64,000 nt of DNA from Charina bottae (lineage: Eukaryota; Chordata; Lepidosauria; Squamata; Charinaidae). The notes under the pieces are model-generated. The model was not told the DNA's origin. It worked only from the letters and a program-made list of their open reading frames with translations, and made no database searches. Below, piece by piece: positions 1 through 12,800 of the stretch. The DNA lies in the NCBI GenBank assembly GCA_023362775.1, contig JALMGJ010000005.1:84702921-84766920 (forward strand), read 5' to 3'. A program made the position numbers and the translations under genes. Position 1 is the stretch's first letter; the number at the start of each line of letters is the position of its first letter.

Positions 1-177
1 GTTAGTGTGTCGGCTGCAGTGTCTGGGTGTGTCGCGGCTGCTGCTGCCTCCAAACCTGCCCTGCCAGGATTCCGCGCAGGTCCTAGTGCCTGCCTTGTGC
101 CTTGCTGTAAGAGTGTGTCGCGGAATGATGCATGTCTAAAAAGTGTGTCACCAACATGAAAAGTTTGGAAAGCTCTG
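1..177 (-). mobile_element. hAT MITE, family A, cut by window edge
   Basis: Ends in AGTTTGGAAAGCTCTG-type terminal repeat at 162-177, preceded by the family's inverted core (TGTCGGCTGCAGTGTCTGGG near the start). The other end is outside the window. Lies in AP3M1's last intron. Confidence 0.85.
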
Positions 178-656
178 GTCTAGCTTCTCCTCAAACATAA
201 CGAAGAAAGGCAAGTCCACCATCATCCTGGGTGTTTCAATACTTGTCACTCTACCATAAAAACTCTGAAAGGGTGGATGTATATTGCAACATTCTGTTGC
301 AGGTTTCACACAACTGAAATATGTCAGTGACAGACAAGAAATAAAAGGAGGGTTTGCGTTTTGTAATGGGTGGGGACTATCTACACACAGTATTGAACCA
401 CTTTGCATGTAGGGAATGGCTGGGCTGAAAGCGCACTTCCTGTTACTTTTCATTTTCCAAAAGAGCTCTGGAATTCAGGATGTTTGCATTATGTAATCTT
501 ACTTACTTTATTATACCAAGTCACCCAGTATAGAATTTATATCAAAGTCTCTCAATGTACTGCAACCTGAAACCTGGGTAGAAAACCTATGTTCTGGGTA
601 GAAAACCTATGTTCTGCTAAACCCAAGGTTCCTGCTGAGTGGGAAGTTTGTCTTAC
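1..656 (-). other. AP3M1: AP3M1 intron (open to the left)
   Basis: Holds the truncated MITE (1-177); I recognise nothing in 178-656. A short direct repeat GGTAGAAAACCTATGTTCTG occurs twice in tandem around 577-615, close to the exon. Confidence 0.7.
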
Positions 657-801
657 CAGAAATAGCCAACTGTTGGATCTTGAACTGAACATTCAAACTT
701 GGGTTTTCCTCCGGCTTCGGGGCTCCAGACTGCAAATTCACCATTCCTTTAAGACTAGGCAGCTTCTGAGGGGTGATTTTGCCAACATCCCATGTCAACA
801 C
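657..801 (-). CDS. AP3M1: AP3M1 coding exon 7 (last one in window)
   Basis: 145 nt, starting after a TTTAG acceptor with VLTWDVGKITPQKLPSLKG and ending QQLAISG, where the Gly codon is split after its first base before a GTAAGA donor. It encodes part of the mu-homology domain. The following exon (about 33 codons to the stop) was searched for in 1-656 and not found. Confidence 0.96.
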
Positions 802-3800
802 CTAAACAACCACCAGAAAGATTTACAAAGTGCTTTTCTAAACCATGGCCATATTTCACTCTACTGTGTCTTCCAAGTCCTAACAGCAATGTTATGAAGA
901 AATCATTTGTGTGTGTATGTGTGTGTGTGTGAGATCACAGAAACACAAATAGCCTAAGACATTCCTTCCAGCAAATTCTGAATCCCTTGCTTGTATTGTG
1001 CTTACATACGCACATGTATTCTAAATATCCATCTCTATCATCTATCTATATCTGCCATTGCTCTTGCTCGATTTCCACATACTCAGATTTTACCTTTAAA
1101 GTAACTTATACTCCTCTGTACAGCTAGTCCTTGTTTAGCAACCACAAGTGGGACCAGCAGCTCTGTCATTAAATGAATCGGTCGCTAAGTGGGAAATCAC
1201 ATGACACTCACTGTGCTTTCATTTCCCCCCACTCTTTGAAATGTTCACTCGGGGGCTTCCGGTGGGAATATGGCAGACTGAGCAGCTGTGCCTGCGAGCT
1301 CCGTGGGCAGAACTGGCATTGTGGCTTTTTTTCGGGCTCAGGCTGGTTTCTCCTGTAGCCCAGAGCTTTTTTCTGGATCAAGGAAAACGCTGGAAATCGA
1401 CCCATTTGTCCTCCGGATGGCGAGTTGCAGCCAGGAGATCGTGGACAGCGTGCAAGATCGATGGGTAAAGACTTCGCCGGGAGGCTAGGATTTCTCCATT
1501 TCTGAGCTGCACTGCAGCCCTTAAAGGGATAGTAAGTCCAGCCACCCCATTTCTAAACCACCAAATTTATTTTTCTTTTTAAGTTTTTTACCGTAAGAGA
1601 GGCTTTCTATAGTAAGAATAAGTGGACTCTCTTGGTGCTTATCGTTATTTCTGGATTAAATTTTTAAAATCTTTTAAAGTTTTGACTTGTTATACCTGTC
1701 AAGCTCTTCTGCAGAATATTTGGGACATTGGGTAAGATATTATCTCTAAAGTGTGTCGTCTGGCTGAAGATGCGATGGAAGAAGATGGAGATTTTGACAG
1801 GGATGGAGATCTTTCTGTTGACGGCAAGATTGGAGCAATGCCAGACAAAGACTATATTTTGGTGCTGAAGGGGTTAAAGCGACAGTCTGAACTGCAAATT
1901 ACAAGGAGACTTGTTTATTTGTAGGAATTTTATGGCTTTCTGAGAACATGTTTTGTGAGAGAAAAGAACCTGTTTTGTGGGAGTTTTTTTGCTAAGAAGT
2001 CTGAGTTTTTAAGGGGGGCAATTGGGTTGTTTGATTTCCGCAAGAAAAATGCCTTGGGTGTAATAGGGAGATATGTAAATGTCCTGGTTTATTTTGAAGT
2101 GGGGTAAAAATTTAAGAATGTGCAATTGGATGGATAATGAGGTTATGATTTCATTTCTCTTTAATGATTTACTGGATTTTTGTTAAGGTCTGTTTGATTT
2201 GTAAGATTTACAAGAGATCTATAAGATATAATAATAATTGCTTGGTTTTTTAGGTTTAATAGGGTTAAGATTGTAGTAGTATTAATTATAAAAGCAGACA
2301 ACTTATATGTTTTTATAATTTGATTTTTATTATAGTGGACAGAAATATATAGAATAGTGGCAGGAAGGAAATAATTAAATAAATGTTGTCTTATGGGGGA
2401 GGGAAGCTGATTTATTTATTTTTATTTATTATTATATTTATACCCCGCCTATCCCCTCCCTAACGGAGGACTCTAGGGGGCTTACATACATATATATTTC
2501 ATTCTACATTCTACAATTTTAAACTGCGCACTTAAGGGAAGGGGTAAGGGAACCAACTCTTCCGTGGCTATTTGGACTACAAGCCCCACAATGCCTTGCG
2601 TCGGAGCCGGCTGCTGACGTCCTGTAGATGAAGCTGCTTTTTCCGGGGTCCGTCATTGCCGCCGCCATTCCAGAGATCTTTTTTGTTCGGTGGCCGACTC
2701 CCCGACAGGACGTCAGCATATTGTCCCACTTAAGGTGGTACCCATTTATCTACTTGCTAAGCTTTCAAACTGCTGGGTTGACAGGAGCTGGGACTAGCAA
2801 CGAGCGCTCACCTCTTTGCGCGGGGATTCGAACTGCCGACCTTCCGATCGGCAGTCTACAGCTCAGCGGTTTAACCCGCTGAGCCACCGCGTCCCAATTT
2901 AGAAACTCATATATATATATACACACACACAGAGTATATGTTTGTGTGTATGTTTGTAAGTGTGTGTGTGTGTGTGTATGTATGTGTATGTATGTATGTA
3001 TGTGTGTGTGTGTGTGTGTGTGTAGGGAAGGAGCAATTGCATTAGTGGTTTTTATATGTGCTAATGGAAGGATTTATAGAAATAATGTGATCTTGGTTTG
3101 ATTTAGAGTAAGGGATTGATTATGGAAATTGCTGTATATTCTTGCTGTTGAAAGTTGGAAGTCACCTTTGTACTGTATGTAATCTCTAAAATGCTTTTTT
3201 CTTGTATTTTACACTTTTTTCTTTTTTTTTCTTTCTGTAGTTTTTTTCTTTGTCTCAAATTTAATAAAATCCTTATTAAAAAAAGAAATGTTCACTCTGG
3301 GGCTGGGATAATTAGCAAGAAGGGAATTAATGTTTGTATTTACACTCATTGGAGAGGACGGGATTATAAGAGAGCAAGCAGGCACACAATGGGGAATACA
3401 CATAGAAAGCAACGCACTGGCGCCGGCAGCCACAAGCACACTATGCAAACAGCCAGGTGTATTCCCCATTGTGTGCCTGCTTCCTCTCTCGTAATCCCTT
3501 CCTCTCCAATCTCTCTGCTCTATGAGGGGGAAAAAAAAACAGGTCAGGCACAGGACAACACATACTGACTGTAATGACAACCACATGACTGAGGGATGCT
3601 GCAAAGGTCGTAAATGGGCCATTAAGTTATTTTTTTCAGCACGTTCGTAACTTCAAATGGTCACTGAATGAGGCAGTTGGTAAGCGAGGTCTACCTGAAT
3701 TGGATGAATTTCCCCTTCAAAGGATACAACTAATGAAGAATTAATTCCACTGAAGATTGCATATGTTCTTGTGGATGAATGGATGAGACAATGCTCTCCA

Positions 3801-6800
3801 AAGACCACGTTTGGAACGCATTCTCTGCCATTCTAACTAATCTCACAGTAGACTTCACAGGAACAAATGCCATTTATATTTCCACCTTCTGCAAGATCTG
3901 AAATGTATTTATGTGAAACTGTAGTCAGAGGCTTCTTGTAATGTATCCAGAGTTCCCCCTAAAAGGCAGAATGGCCAGGCTGCAACTAGAGAGAACCAAG
4001 TGATTACATAAAAGGGCCTAATTTGAATAAAGGTGGAAAGCACAGCCCTCTGCCAACACTGTCCTATCCATGGAGGGGGTTTGGAAACTCATGCTGAGAT
4101 ACACCGTTTTAAGGACAGGACTCACCTTAGTGACAGGATCAAATGTGTAAGTGCCCTGAGTAGGTATCAGGCTCATATTGAGTACAGCTTTGGGCATATG
4201 AACAGTCATGATGACTCCTTCAACTGTCTTCCCCATGTTCTGTTTAGGCCCAATGGTAACATCAAATCTTCCAGAAGATGAATTCTCCTTGAAACTAATT
4301 GTATGTTTCACATACACTGGAATAGCCACCAAACTAAAACAACAAGAATGAGAAGTATAGTCCCTAACTATTCAGGAAGCATCACACACTAAATAATCGT
4401 TTTTCAAAACGTATACACATACTGGAGTTACATGAAAGTAAAGTTTGGGCTCTCCCTAACTTCCAAGCTCATTATGAACAGCGTTCAAATTCAATCAATA
4501 TCCAAACTGGATTGGATTTTCTTATATTCATTCCTTCTTGCTGGTGAACCTCCATCTTTCTTTCCTCCCCCAGCCCCAAATTGATCTGGTGGAACTGGCA
4601 CAGTCTCTATTAACAAGAGCCAAAGGAGATTTATGTCCCATGGAACCAAACACTGCAACATCTGATCCCCAGAAAATGCATTTTCCTTTGTTCCTTATCT
4701 TGGAATACTAACGGAGACTCTGTTGCAAAGCTTCAAATCTTGGGGCCATCAGATACATCTTCAGGTATAAGAAAGGGCCACTGGGTTGCCTGTACCCGAT
4801 ACAGGACAGAATATAACAACTGCTGTGTTTTTCTACTTGAATAGAATGCTCAAGTAGAAACATGAACAAGATAGGACAAAACGAAATTTAAAGCTGCCTT
4901 TCAAAACAACCCTCTCCTCCCAAGGCAGACCTGGGCTTGTCAAAGGCATTGACTCATGTCCTGTATCAGGTAAGCCACCAAGGACAAACAAATAGAATCC
5001 TCAGCTGGGAGCTTCAGTTTCTTCCTCCCCTTCTTGCTGAAGACCCACAGGATAGATCCTCTTACTGGCTGCTCTCTCAGCTCAGCTGCTGTAGACAGAC
5101 ACTTTTATTCTGGGGTGGGGGTGGCCACCAGGAGGACCTCCTCCAAACAAAAGAAATCAACTGCAAACCATCCCCAACCCTTAAAAAGAACGTCAGCAAA
5201 AAAATCGCTAAAATGACCTCCTTAGTTGACAGTTACGAACTGCAGTTGCGTGCCAAATTTGAGCAACATTTTCATTGGTGTAATGTAGCTTTAGAGCCAG
5301 TTTGGTGCAGTGGTTAAAAGCACCAGGCTAGAAACTGGGAGACTGTAAGGGCTAGTCCTGCTTTGGGCATGAAGCCAGCTGGGTGACCTTTGGCCGGTCC
5401 CTCTCTCTCAGCCCTAGGAAGGAGGCAAGGGCAAACCACTTCCAAAAATGCTGCCAAGAAAACTGCAGGGATATGTCCAGGGAGTTGCCAAGAATCAACA
5501 CTGACTCAAAGGTACCAGAAAGAAAAATAAAAAACAAAGCTTTGGTATGCTAAAATTTTGTTCCATGAGCAAAAGACATTTCAACACCAAAGCTTAGTTC
5601 CTTTTTTCATAGCAAAGACCTTCTGTTAGTTTGGGATTGCAGATCTGCAGGGATCTTCCTCCTCTCCTCTCCTCTCCCCTCTCCTCTCCTCTCCCCTCCC
5701 CTCCTTTCCTTTCCTTTCCTTCTTTCCTTTCCTCTTTCCTTTCCTTTCTCTCCTCTCCTCTCCTCTCCCCTTTCCTCCCCTCCCCTCCCCCCCTCCCCTC
5801 TCCTTCTTTCGTGCTTGTTTATTTTTATTTGGAAGAAAGATAAAAAGCATTTTTATTTGGCACTTAAGGCTCTTCTATGGATGCTCTAGAATATAACTAT
5901 ATGCATGCTTTGACTAAGAAACAAGAGTGTTCTTCTCAACAGGTTCAAAAGTGACACGAAGTGAAAAGTTAGCCCCTCCAGATAAATGCTCACACCTTTT
6001 CTTTAGGGAGGGAGGGATTAATAAGACAATGGTCCCATATACAGAGAGAGTTCAATCCAAAATATGGTTCAGCATTATTTATTCAAGGCCTGAGAGTAAT
6101 CAGCTAAAACGAAGTCCCCAAGTTATTTCAGTATTTTGGATGTCCTCACAGACCTGTTTCCTGGTCTACGGACTTCACTGGCAAAGAATAATGGCTAAAA
6201 AATTGCTCCAATGTGGAATGCAGTGAAAAGGAAGGAAGGAGGGGCTCCAGTGAACATTTTGCCCAGGACCACTTTGAACCTTAAAGGAGCCCTGTGTGTA
6301 TTTGTCTCTGGTTCTTCCAACAAACTTACTTTTGAGAGCTGACTTTGTAGGAAATCAGTCTGAAGTTTCCATCTGGAGGAATGAAGGAGAGGACTCTTTC
6401 GGATTCCCAGCGCTTGAATCGAATGCAAGGGTGAAAACTAACATCATCCAGGAGTCTTGGGTTCTACAGGAAGCAAAAATAAACCTTTTTCTCCACAATC
6501 TTATATTTTGGGTTATAATGGAACAGAATACATATTCAGTAAGCTAACATGGGATTGTGCCTGCTGGTCTGTCCCATAATACTGTCCCATACATTGTGCC
6601 TGCCATCTCAAGGACCGAATGAAGCTTAGAGGGAATTTCTACTTCCACCTGATTGAGCCCCAGCAGAACTCCCAACAAATCAATAAACTGAGATTGGTTC
6701 TGATAGAGAGGCTTCAAATCTGAGCAACACTCACAGCAGATTCTCCATTCAAGGTGGGAAAGTCAAGGTGATGACAGCAGGACAGTCCTTTTTACTTACG

Positions 6801-9800
6801 TTGGTGTATATAATTGAAGGAAAATAAGGCATTTGATATGCAATGGAGTTTACTCATGTAACCGCTCTGCTTATCTCTCTCATAATCCCCTGTGCCCAGC
6901 AGTATCAACAGCCCTACCCTATTCCTCAAACTTCTTCTTATTTAGGCCATGACAACAAGCACGCTGAAGAGCTCTGACAAGGCAGTAGCTTGGCTTTGCA
7001 TGCAGTCCCAGGTCTAAAACTCTGCCCCCCCCCGCCCCCCCCCCGGTCAGGGCACGACGACTGAACATCTCTTTCAAACTAGCTTGACTAATGGTGCTAC
7101 TTCATCTTCTCCTCCTTCCCTCAAGAATTCATTCCTATCAACTATTAAAAACCATTTTATGACCACTTTTGCATCTACATCCTTTTCTCCTTCAGAATAG
7201 AAGGCGTTTTTTTTCCAGTACAACTTAGGGGGGGGGGTCCATCTCCAATTAGTCCCTGAGAGAGATCCACAAAGGATTCTGAATGCCCGCTTTAGTCCCT
7301 CCAAACAGAGGACTATAGGTTATTTTGTTGGGAGAATACATAGTGTCTGCCTGGGGGACAACTTCACCATCATCATACATACACAGCGCCAACCAGATTC
7401 ACACATTTAAAACCAACTGGGGTCTATTCCTGTGCTAACTCCTTGCCCCTCCCAAAGAGAGCAGCCACCTGATTTACAGCATGGGTCCTTCCAGCGTGCA
7501 AGTTCCAATGGCCACAGACTAGTCAAGGGAAGCCAAAGAAAGGAGAATTCCCAGGAGCCTGTGGCTGAACCGACCAAAAATGTGGAGCGATTGAAATACT
7601 GCACTGGGGTGGAGACATTTATGCATGAATGGAAGTAAAGCAAAACCTTCTGCTCTCTGTCCATCAGGACTTTGATGGAAATCACACATGGGTGATTTCC
7701 CTAAGTTAACGGTACGAAACCTTCAGTGGGAACTCCATTTACCATGAAAGAAAGTGAAAGATCTGGCATCCCCGAGAGCTTGATGCAAGCATCGATGACA
7801 CCTTGGATTTCTGCAAAGACTGTGGAGCCTGCAGAAATAAGAGAGAGATGATTTAGCAGCAAGCTCTCAACAGGGTCAGCAGATGACCTTAAAGCAGAGC
7901 TTTCCAAACTTTTCATGTTGGTGACACACTTTTTAGACATGCATCATTTTGTGACACACTCTTACAGCAGGGCATCTTTTCGCGACACTCTCTTACAGCA
8001 GGGCACAAGGCAGGCACTAGGACCTGCACGGAATCACAGCAGGTTTGGAGGCAGCCAGGCACAAGGCAGGCAGTAGGACCTGCGTGGAATCCTGGCAGGG
8101 CTTGGAGGCAGCAGCAGCCGCGACACACCCAGACACTGCAGCCGACACACTAATGTGTCCCGACACACAGTTTGGAAAGCTCTGCCTTAAAGTATGATTT
8201 GCACTATTTCAGACAGGAAGGGGGAGTCCGCGGTCCTCCAGATGCTGCTGAACAGCATGTCCAAAGCTGTGGGATGCCGGAGGACTACATTTCCCTACTC
8301 ATCATGTTAACTGAATTACGTATTACAGAACTCTGTCAGCAGATGAGCTACAACAGCTAACACAACTCTTTTCAAACTCTTCCTCTGGAAACAGCTCTGC
8401 TATGTAAGGTATTTACTTTTATTTCTTTTTACAATTTGCCTTGCAGAATAAACCCTAAAATTGCAAACTAAAAATTAAGAACAGTAATTAAAACACACGA
8501 TAATATTAACAATAAAAGGAGTGGTCACAAGTTGTTCAATGTTTCAAAACAATGTGTTTAATCTTAATGCATTAATGGATTAAAATGCCCCAGAAAATAA
8601 AAATGGCTTTTCTTGTCATAGAACAGCTGGAAACACCACTACCTGAGTGTTCAGAGTCAGGGGCCACCACTGAAAAGTCAGCTACCTTTTGCAAATTTCT
8701 GTGCTGTGAATGACCTGAGCCGAGCTCCCTCAGCCAATGCAAATATTACCTCCCTAACTAGCCTATATAATAGGGGGCGTGGTGGCTCTGCGGGTAAGAC
8801 GCCAGGCTTGTCGATCGGAAGGTTGCAAGTTCGGAGGTTCGAATCCCTAGCCCCGCGTGACGGAGTGAGCTCCCGCACTCGCCCCAGCTCTTGCCAACCT
8901 AGCAATTTGAAAGCATGTAAATGCAAGTAGATTAATAGGTACCACTTTGGTGGGATGGTAACAGCTTTACGCGCGCGTCATGCTGGCCACATGACTGCGG
9001 AAGCGTCTTCAGACAACGCTGGCTCTTCGGCTAACGGACGGAGATGAGCACCGGCCCCTAGAGTCGGACACGACTGCACGACTGTGCGGGGGGAGCCTTT
9101 ACCTTTACTTAACTAGCCTTAAATAGGATAACAATTCCTTTTCAGCCTTACCCTTTACTGCAGTGGTTCTTAAACTGCTTGACCCAATTACCCCCTTTCC
9201 CAGTCTCAAATGTCATACCCCCGCAAAAAAATCAACCCCCGATTGTTGTTTTACACTGCAGCGGCAGTCCCAAAGTGGATTCTCAACTCACAAACGTGCA
9301 ATTACAAATTGCTCAGTTACCCCCAGGATGTGTCCAAATTACCCGTGTTTCAGAACCACTGCTTTACTGTCTGTGTTTCAGTCCAACTGAGGAAATCTAT
9401 TCAAGTTTTATTAAGGTACTGCCAGATTTATTGAAAACTGTACATTGCAACATCATGGAAGTATATTTTCCTTCACATGCAAGAATCAGTTAAGCAAACG
9501 TGTTATTACTCCCTTCCGTTCTTTCCCAGATACGTCTGCAGAGCACTTTACCAGATTTGTCTATGATGGCATCAATTTCTTCAATCACATCAAAGTAGGC
9601 TTCATTATTTGTGTATTTCACTCCTGCTCTTCGCCAAGGAATGTTGGACAGCTGGCCAGTTGGAAGAGTGTCCCCCACGTTGCTGCTACCTTGGAAATAC
9701 AAAGAGTTAAAGAAGTCCATAAGAAACAAACATTCTGTAAAAAAAAGGCAGTGGCGGCAGCAGCAGCTTGCTACAAAACTATCCTCCTAACCAGAAGACT

Positions 9801-12800
9801 TAAAAATTGCAAATATAATGCTGATGTTTTCGCTTTTAAGGATAATACACTTAGCCTAAGTATATTACAGATAACGTGGGAGACCTGCTACCCTCAAGCA
9901 GGGCCATGGCACATAGTAGGGAAGGCTCTCTCTCTCTTTTCCAATGACCCACTAGAGCAGAGCTTTCCAAACTGTGTGTCGTGACACAAAAGTCTGTCGC
10001 CACACACAGCATGGTGTGTCACCACACCACCTGGAAGCGGCTGCGCTCGCGCCGCCGCATGACCCCCCGCACCGCCGCACGCTCTCCTGTGTCGCCGCCC
10101 CCGCGCTGCCGATGTACGTGCGCCGCCGCTGCACTGCTGCTCGTGTGTCACCAGCGGCGGCACTTTGGAAAGCCCTGCACTAGAGATTACTGGGGGGAAG
10201 GAAACAAGGGGACAGATAAATGTGTGTCTATTGTAGATACAGATACCTAGTTTTGGAATGTATGCGCACACAAGGAAAATTACATGGGTAAATATCTAGA
10301 GCAGGGCTTTCCAAAGTTTTTCCCGCGGCAACACACCAACCGGCGTTGGTGTGTCGCTGCGGGAAAACCCGGAAGTGCTGTCCTTACGGCAGCGCGCAAA
10401 AACCCGGAAGCTCTGCTGCCGCTTTCGGGTTTTGCGCGCTGCAGTTGGTGTGTCGCCGCGGGAAAACCCGGAAGCGCTGATGATGATCAGCGCTTCCAGG
10501 TTGTGTGGCGACACACCAGACTGTGTGTGGCGACACTCTTTTGTGTCGCGACACACAGTTTGGAAAGCCCTGATCTAGAACGTGCACCAAACATACATAT
10601 TGCTTGGGTCATACAGAACACCAAACCATATTGTGCGCTGATGGTTTACTTGTGAAGCAAGAGATGTGAACATTTCCAGTGTCATTTTTAAGCCAAATAT
10701 TTCCCCCCACTCCTGGGATGAGTTCAGAAGCAGGAAACAGCAGATCTTGTCTATATATAGTGTCCCAGGACCTCTATGTGCTGATATTGTGGGTCAGTGA
10801 GTGCATGTTGTGAATGTGCCTTGGCCTAGCAAGAGATGCATTCCTTGAGCTGGACAAAGTTGTCCCAATACAGAAGAATATTGCCTAAAGAACCACCGAT
10901 ATAGCTTTGCAAAAGGAAGGCCTGTCCATCTTTTGGGCGTATCTGAGGATATGATGAGATAGCATACACTGCTTTTCAAAAAAGTCTTTTGCACAGTCTC
11001 TCTGAAAGGTTGTAAATAAACTTTGCACTCATGGGATAAAAGTCCTGTAATGAAGGAGGAACTCCTTAGATCACCAATTAATCTCAACGAAGGACCACTC
11101 AGCTCTAGGTCAAGAACAGCCAACAAATCGATACCTAACCTTCAAACCTCGCTCGTATCACCCACCATTTTGGAAAGCACAAGCTCACCCACGTGTTAAG
11201 AGTTACCAAAGTAGCTGGAAACACCGGGAAGTGACATGGTACCTGTGATGGAATTGACCACCGAGCGCAGGATTGTGGGCGGTTTAATAAGCTCCTTCAG
11301 GATATTGGATTCCGTTGCCAGGGGAAAACCATTGTCCAGCATTTCTTCAAGAAGCTCATACACAATAACGACGTTGTCTTTAATGGCAGTTTCAGAACAT
11401 TCTCCGAAGTAATCCTAAATCCACAAAGAATACAAAGGAGGCAGTTTATTCCAGTTAAAAGCTCTACCTGCACCTAAAAATCAGGCTTCTTCTAGAAAGA
11501 CAGTTCCTGTTACTTAACATCCATTGAGACAGCATGGATTTCTTCCATAGTTTCTAAGCTGTCTGAACCAGGCAGCTTCTTCATCAGAAGCCAAAGAACA
11601 GAATTATTTTAGACACATGTTCAGTAGGGATCTAGCATCCATGGATAGAAATTGTATGTATCCTGATGTGCAGTCAGTTACAACAAACGTATACAACCCC
11701 TTTAATCACAGCTAAGAGCCACAAAAGCCTGCTGATAAGTAAGAGCTTATAGCCATCTGTAGCTATGGGGACACTCATAGATGCCATTGTATTGTCTGGC
11801 TAAGCCTAAAGTGCTCAAAACCTTTATTTAAAAATTAAGGAAGCATAAAAGCCCAATGTATATCCGTAAAGCACCTCATCTATGTTTGTGCATTCTGGAC
11901 AATTTCCACCTGCTAATGTCACCCTAGGAGCATTCAGTAATGCAGGTTTAAAAGAAAAAAAAAATAGTGGAAACATTTCTACCTCCCTAAATAGACCTGA
12001 AATCTGTTTGGCTTATGTTCAGCAAATAACACTAAAATAATGTGGCATGTTTTGCTGGAAGGGAGAAATCTAACACTAAAAAGCTGGTTCTTTCTGATGC
12101 TGGGAAATTCTACTTTGGAAAAATTGAAAATGAGGGACAGCATTGGGCTGCTTGTATGGAGCAGAGGATCTACAAGATCCCGAAACCTTCTTGATATTCC
12201 ACCATTCCTACCCCCCCGGTTAAGTTTCCCCTATTGCAAAGAATGGAAGCAAGAGGTTTAAAAATAGGGCAGCAAGTATTGACGTAAATGCCTCTCATCC
12301 ATGACTCTCATTCTGGAGATCTGCTGTCAACAAGGCACAATGAAATCTGAGTTCCTCAAGACAAGAGTTATAGATAGATGTTCCATTCTGCAAATTTCAA
12401 GTTGTACTTGGAAAATCTATTTCAGTACTTAAAATTAGTTACAAAAACCCAAGCGCTTAATGACTTCTTTTCTAAATGTGACTTCATATATTCCAATTGA
12501 ATTCATACTGTATTGTGTTCGTCCATAATTACAATTTTTTGGAACATGTTCTTAAAAGTGGGAATTCTTATTCAGGAAAAAAAACCCTAACCACTACGAC
12601 TGACTGATACGTGGAAATGGTCCAGACCAGTGTTTCTCAATCTCAGCAACTTTAAGATGTTTTAAGCATCGCTGGCTGGGGAACTCTGGGACTTGAAGTC
12701 CATACATCTTAAAGTTGCCGAGGTTGAGAAACACTGGTCCAGAGCTTTCAAATATGACTAGGCACCCAGAAATGAAACAAAATGCATTTCTTCTCTGAAT

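Larger units (their letters stand above)
1254..3284 (+). mobile_element. L1-like non-autonomous retroelement, family E, copy 1
   Basis: Starts CTTCCGGTGGGAATATGGC and ends AATAAAATCCTTATTAAA. Flanked by GAAATGTTCACTCGGGG and GAAATGTTCACTCTGGGG, a target duplication. Compared with copies 2 and 3 it lacks a few hundred bases near 1700 and carries an inserted SINE (2411-2896) and a TG microsatellite. No reverse transcriptase frame. Decayed reading frame around 1980-2105 (SEFLRGA-GLFDF-like). Confidence 0.8.
1121..3697. mobile_element. Old DNA transposon (CAGNTAG...CTACCTG ends) split by an L1-like insertion
   Basis: Left part 1121-1253 (CAGCTAGTCCTTGTTTAGCA) and right part 3285-3697 (ends TAAGCGAGGTCTACCTG) are the ends of a non-autonomous inverted-repeat element of a type common in squamates (repeated GTCGTTAAG-like text). 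The L1-like element 1254-3284 sits between them with a ~17-bp target duplication. Family name not assigned. Confidence 0.65.
4334..6329 (-). other. AP3M1: AP3M1 intron between coding exons 5 and 6
   Basis: Holds the SINE at 5293-5545 and the pyrimidine tract 5656-5812. I recognise nothing else in 4334-5290 or 5815-6329. Confidence 0.8.
9690..11242 (-). other. AP3M1: AP3M1 intron between coding exons 2 and 3
   Basis: Two GC-rich MITEs (9958-10177, 10302-10572) lie 125 bp apart; nothing recognised in 10575-11242. Confidence 0.75.

Noticed and set aside
3155..3622. Two 137-codon frames on opposite strands
   Set aside because: They mirror each other because of the inverted repeat 3350-3512 inside a transposon.
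8773..8860. tRNA gene (A and B boxes visible, also at 40169 and 57001)
   Set aside because: These are heads of Sauria SINEs with long conserved bodies and BovB-like tails; no isolated cloverleaf gene.
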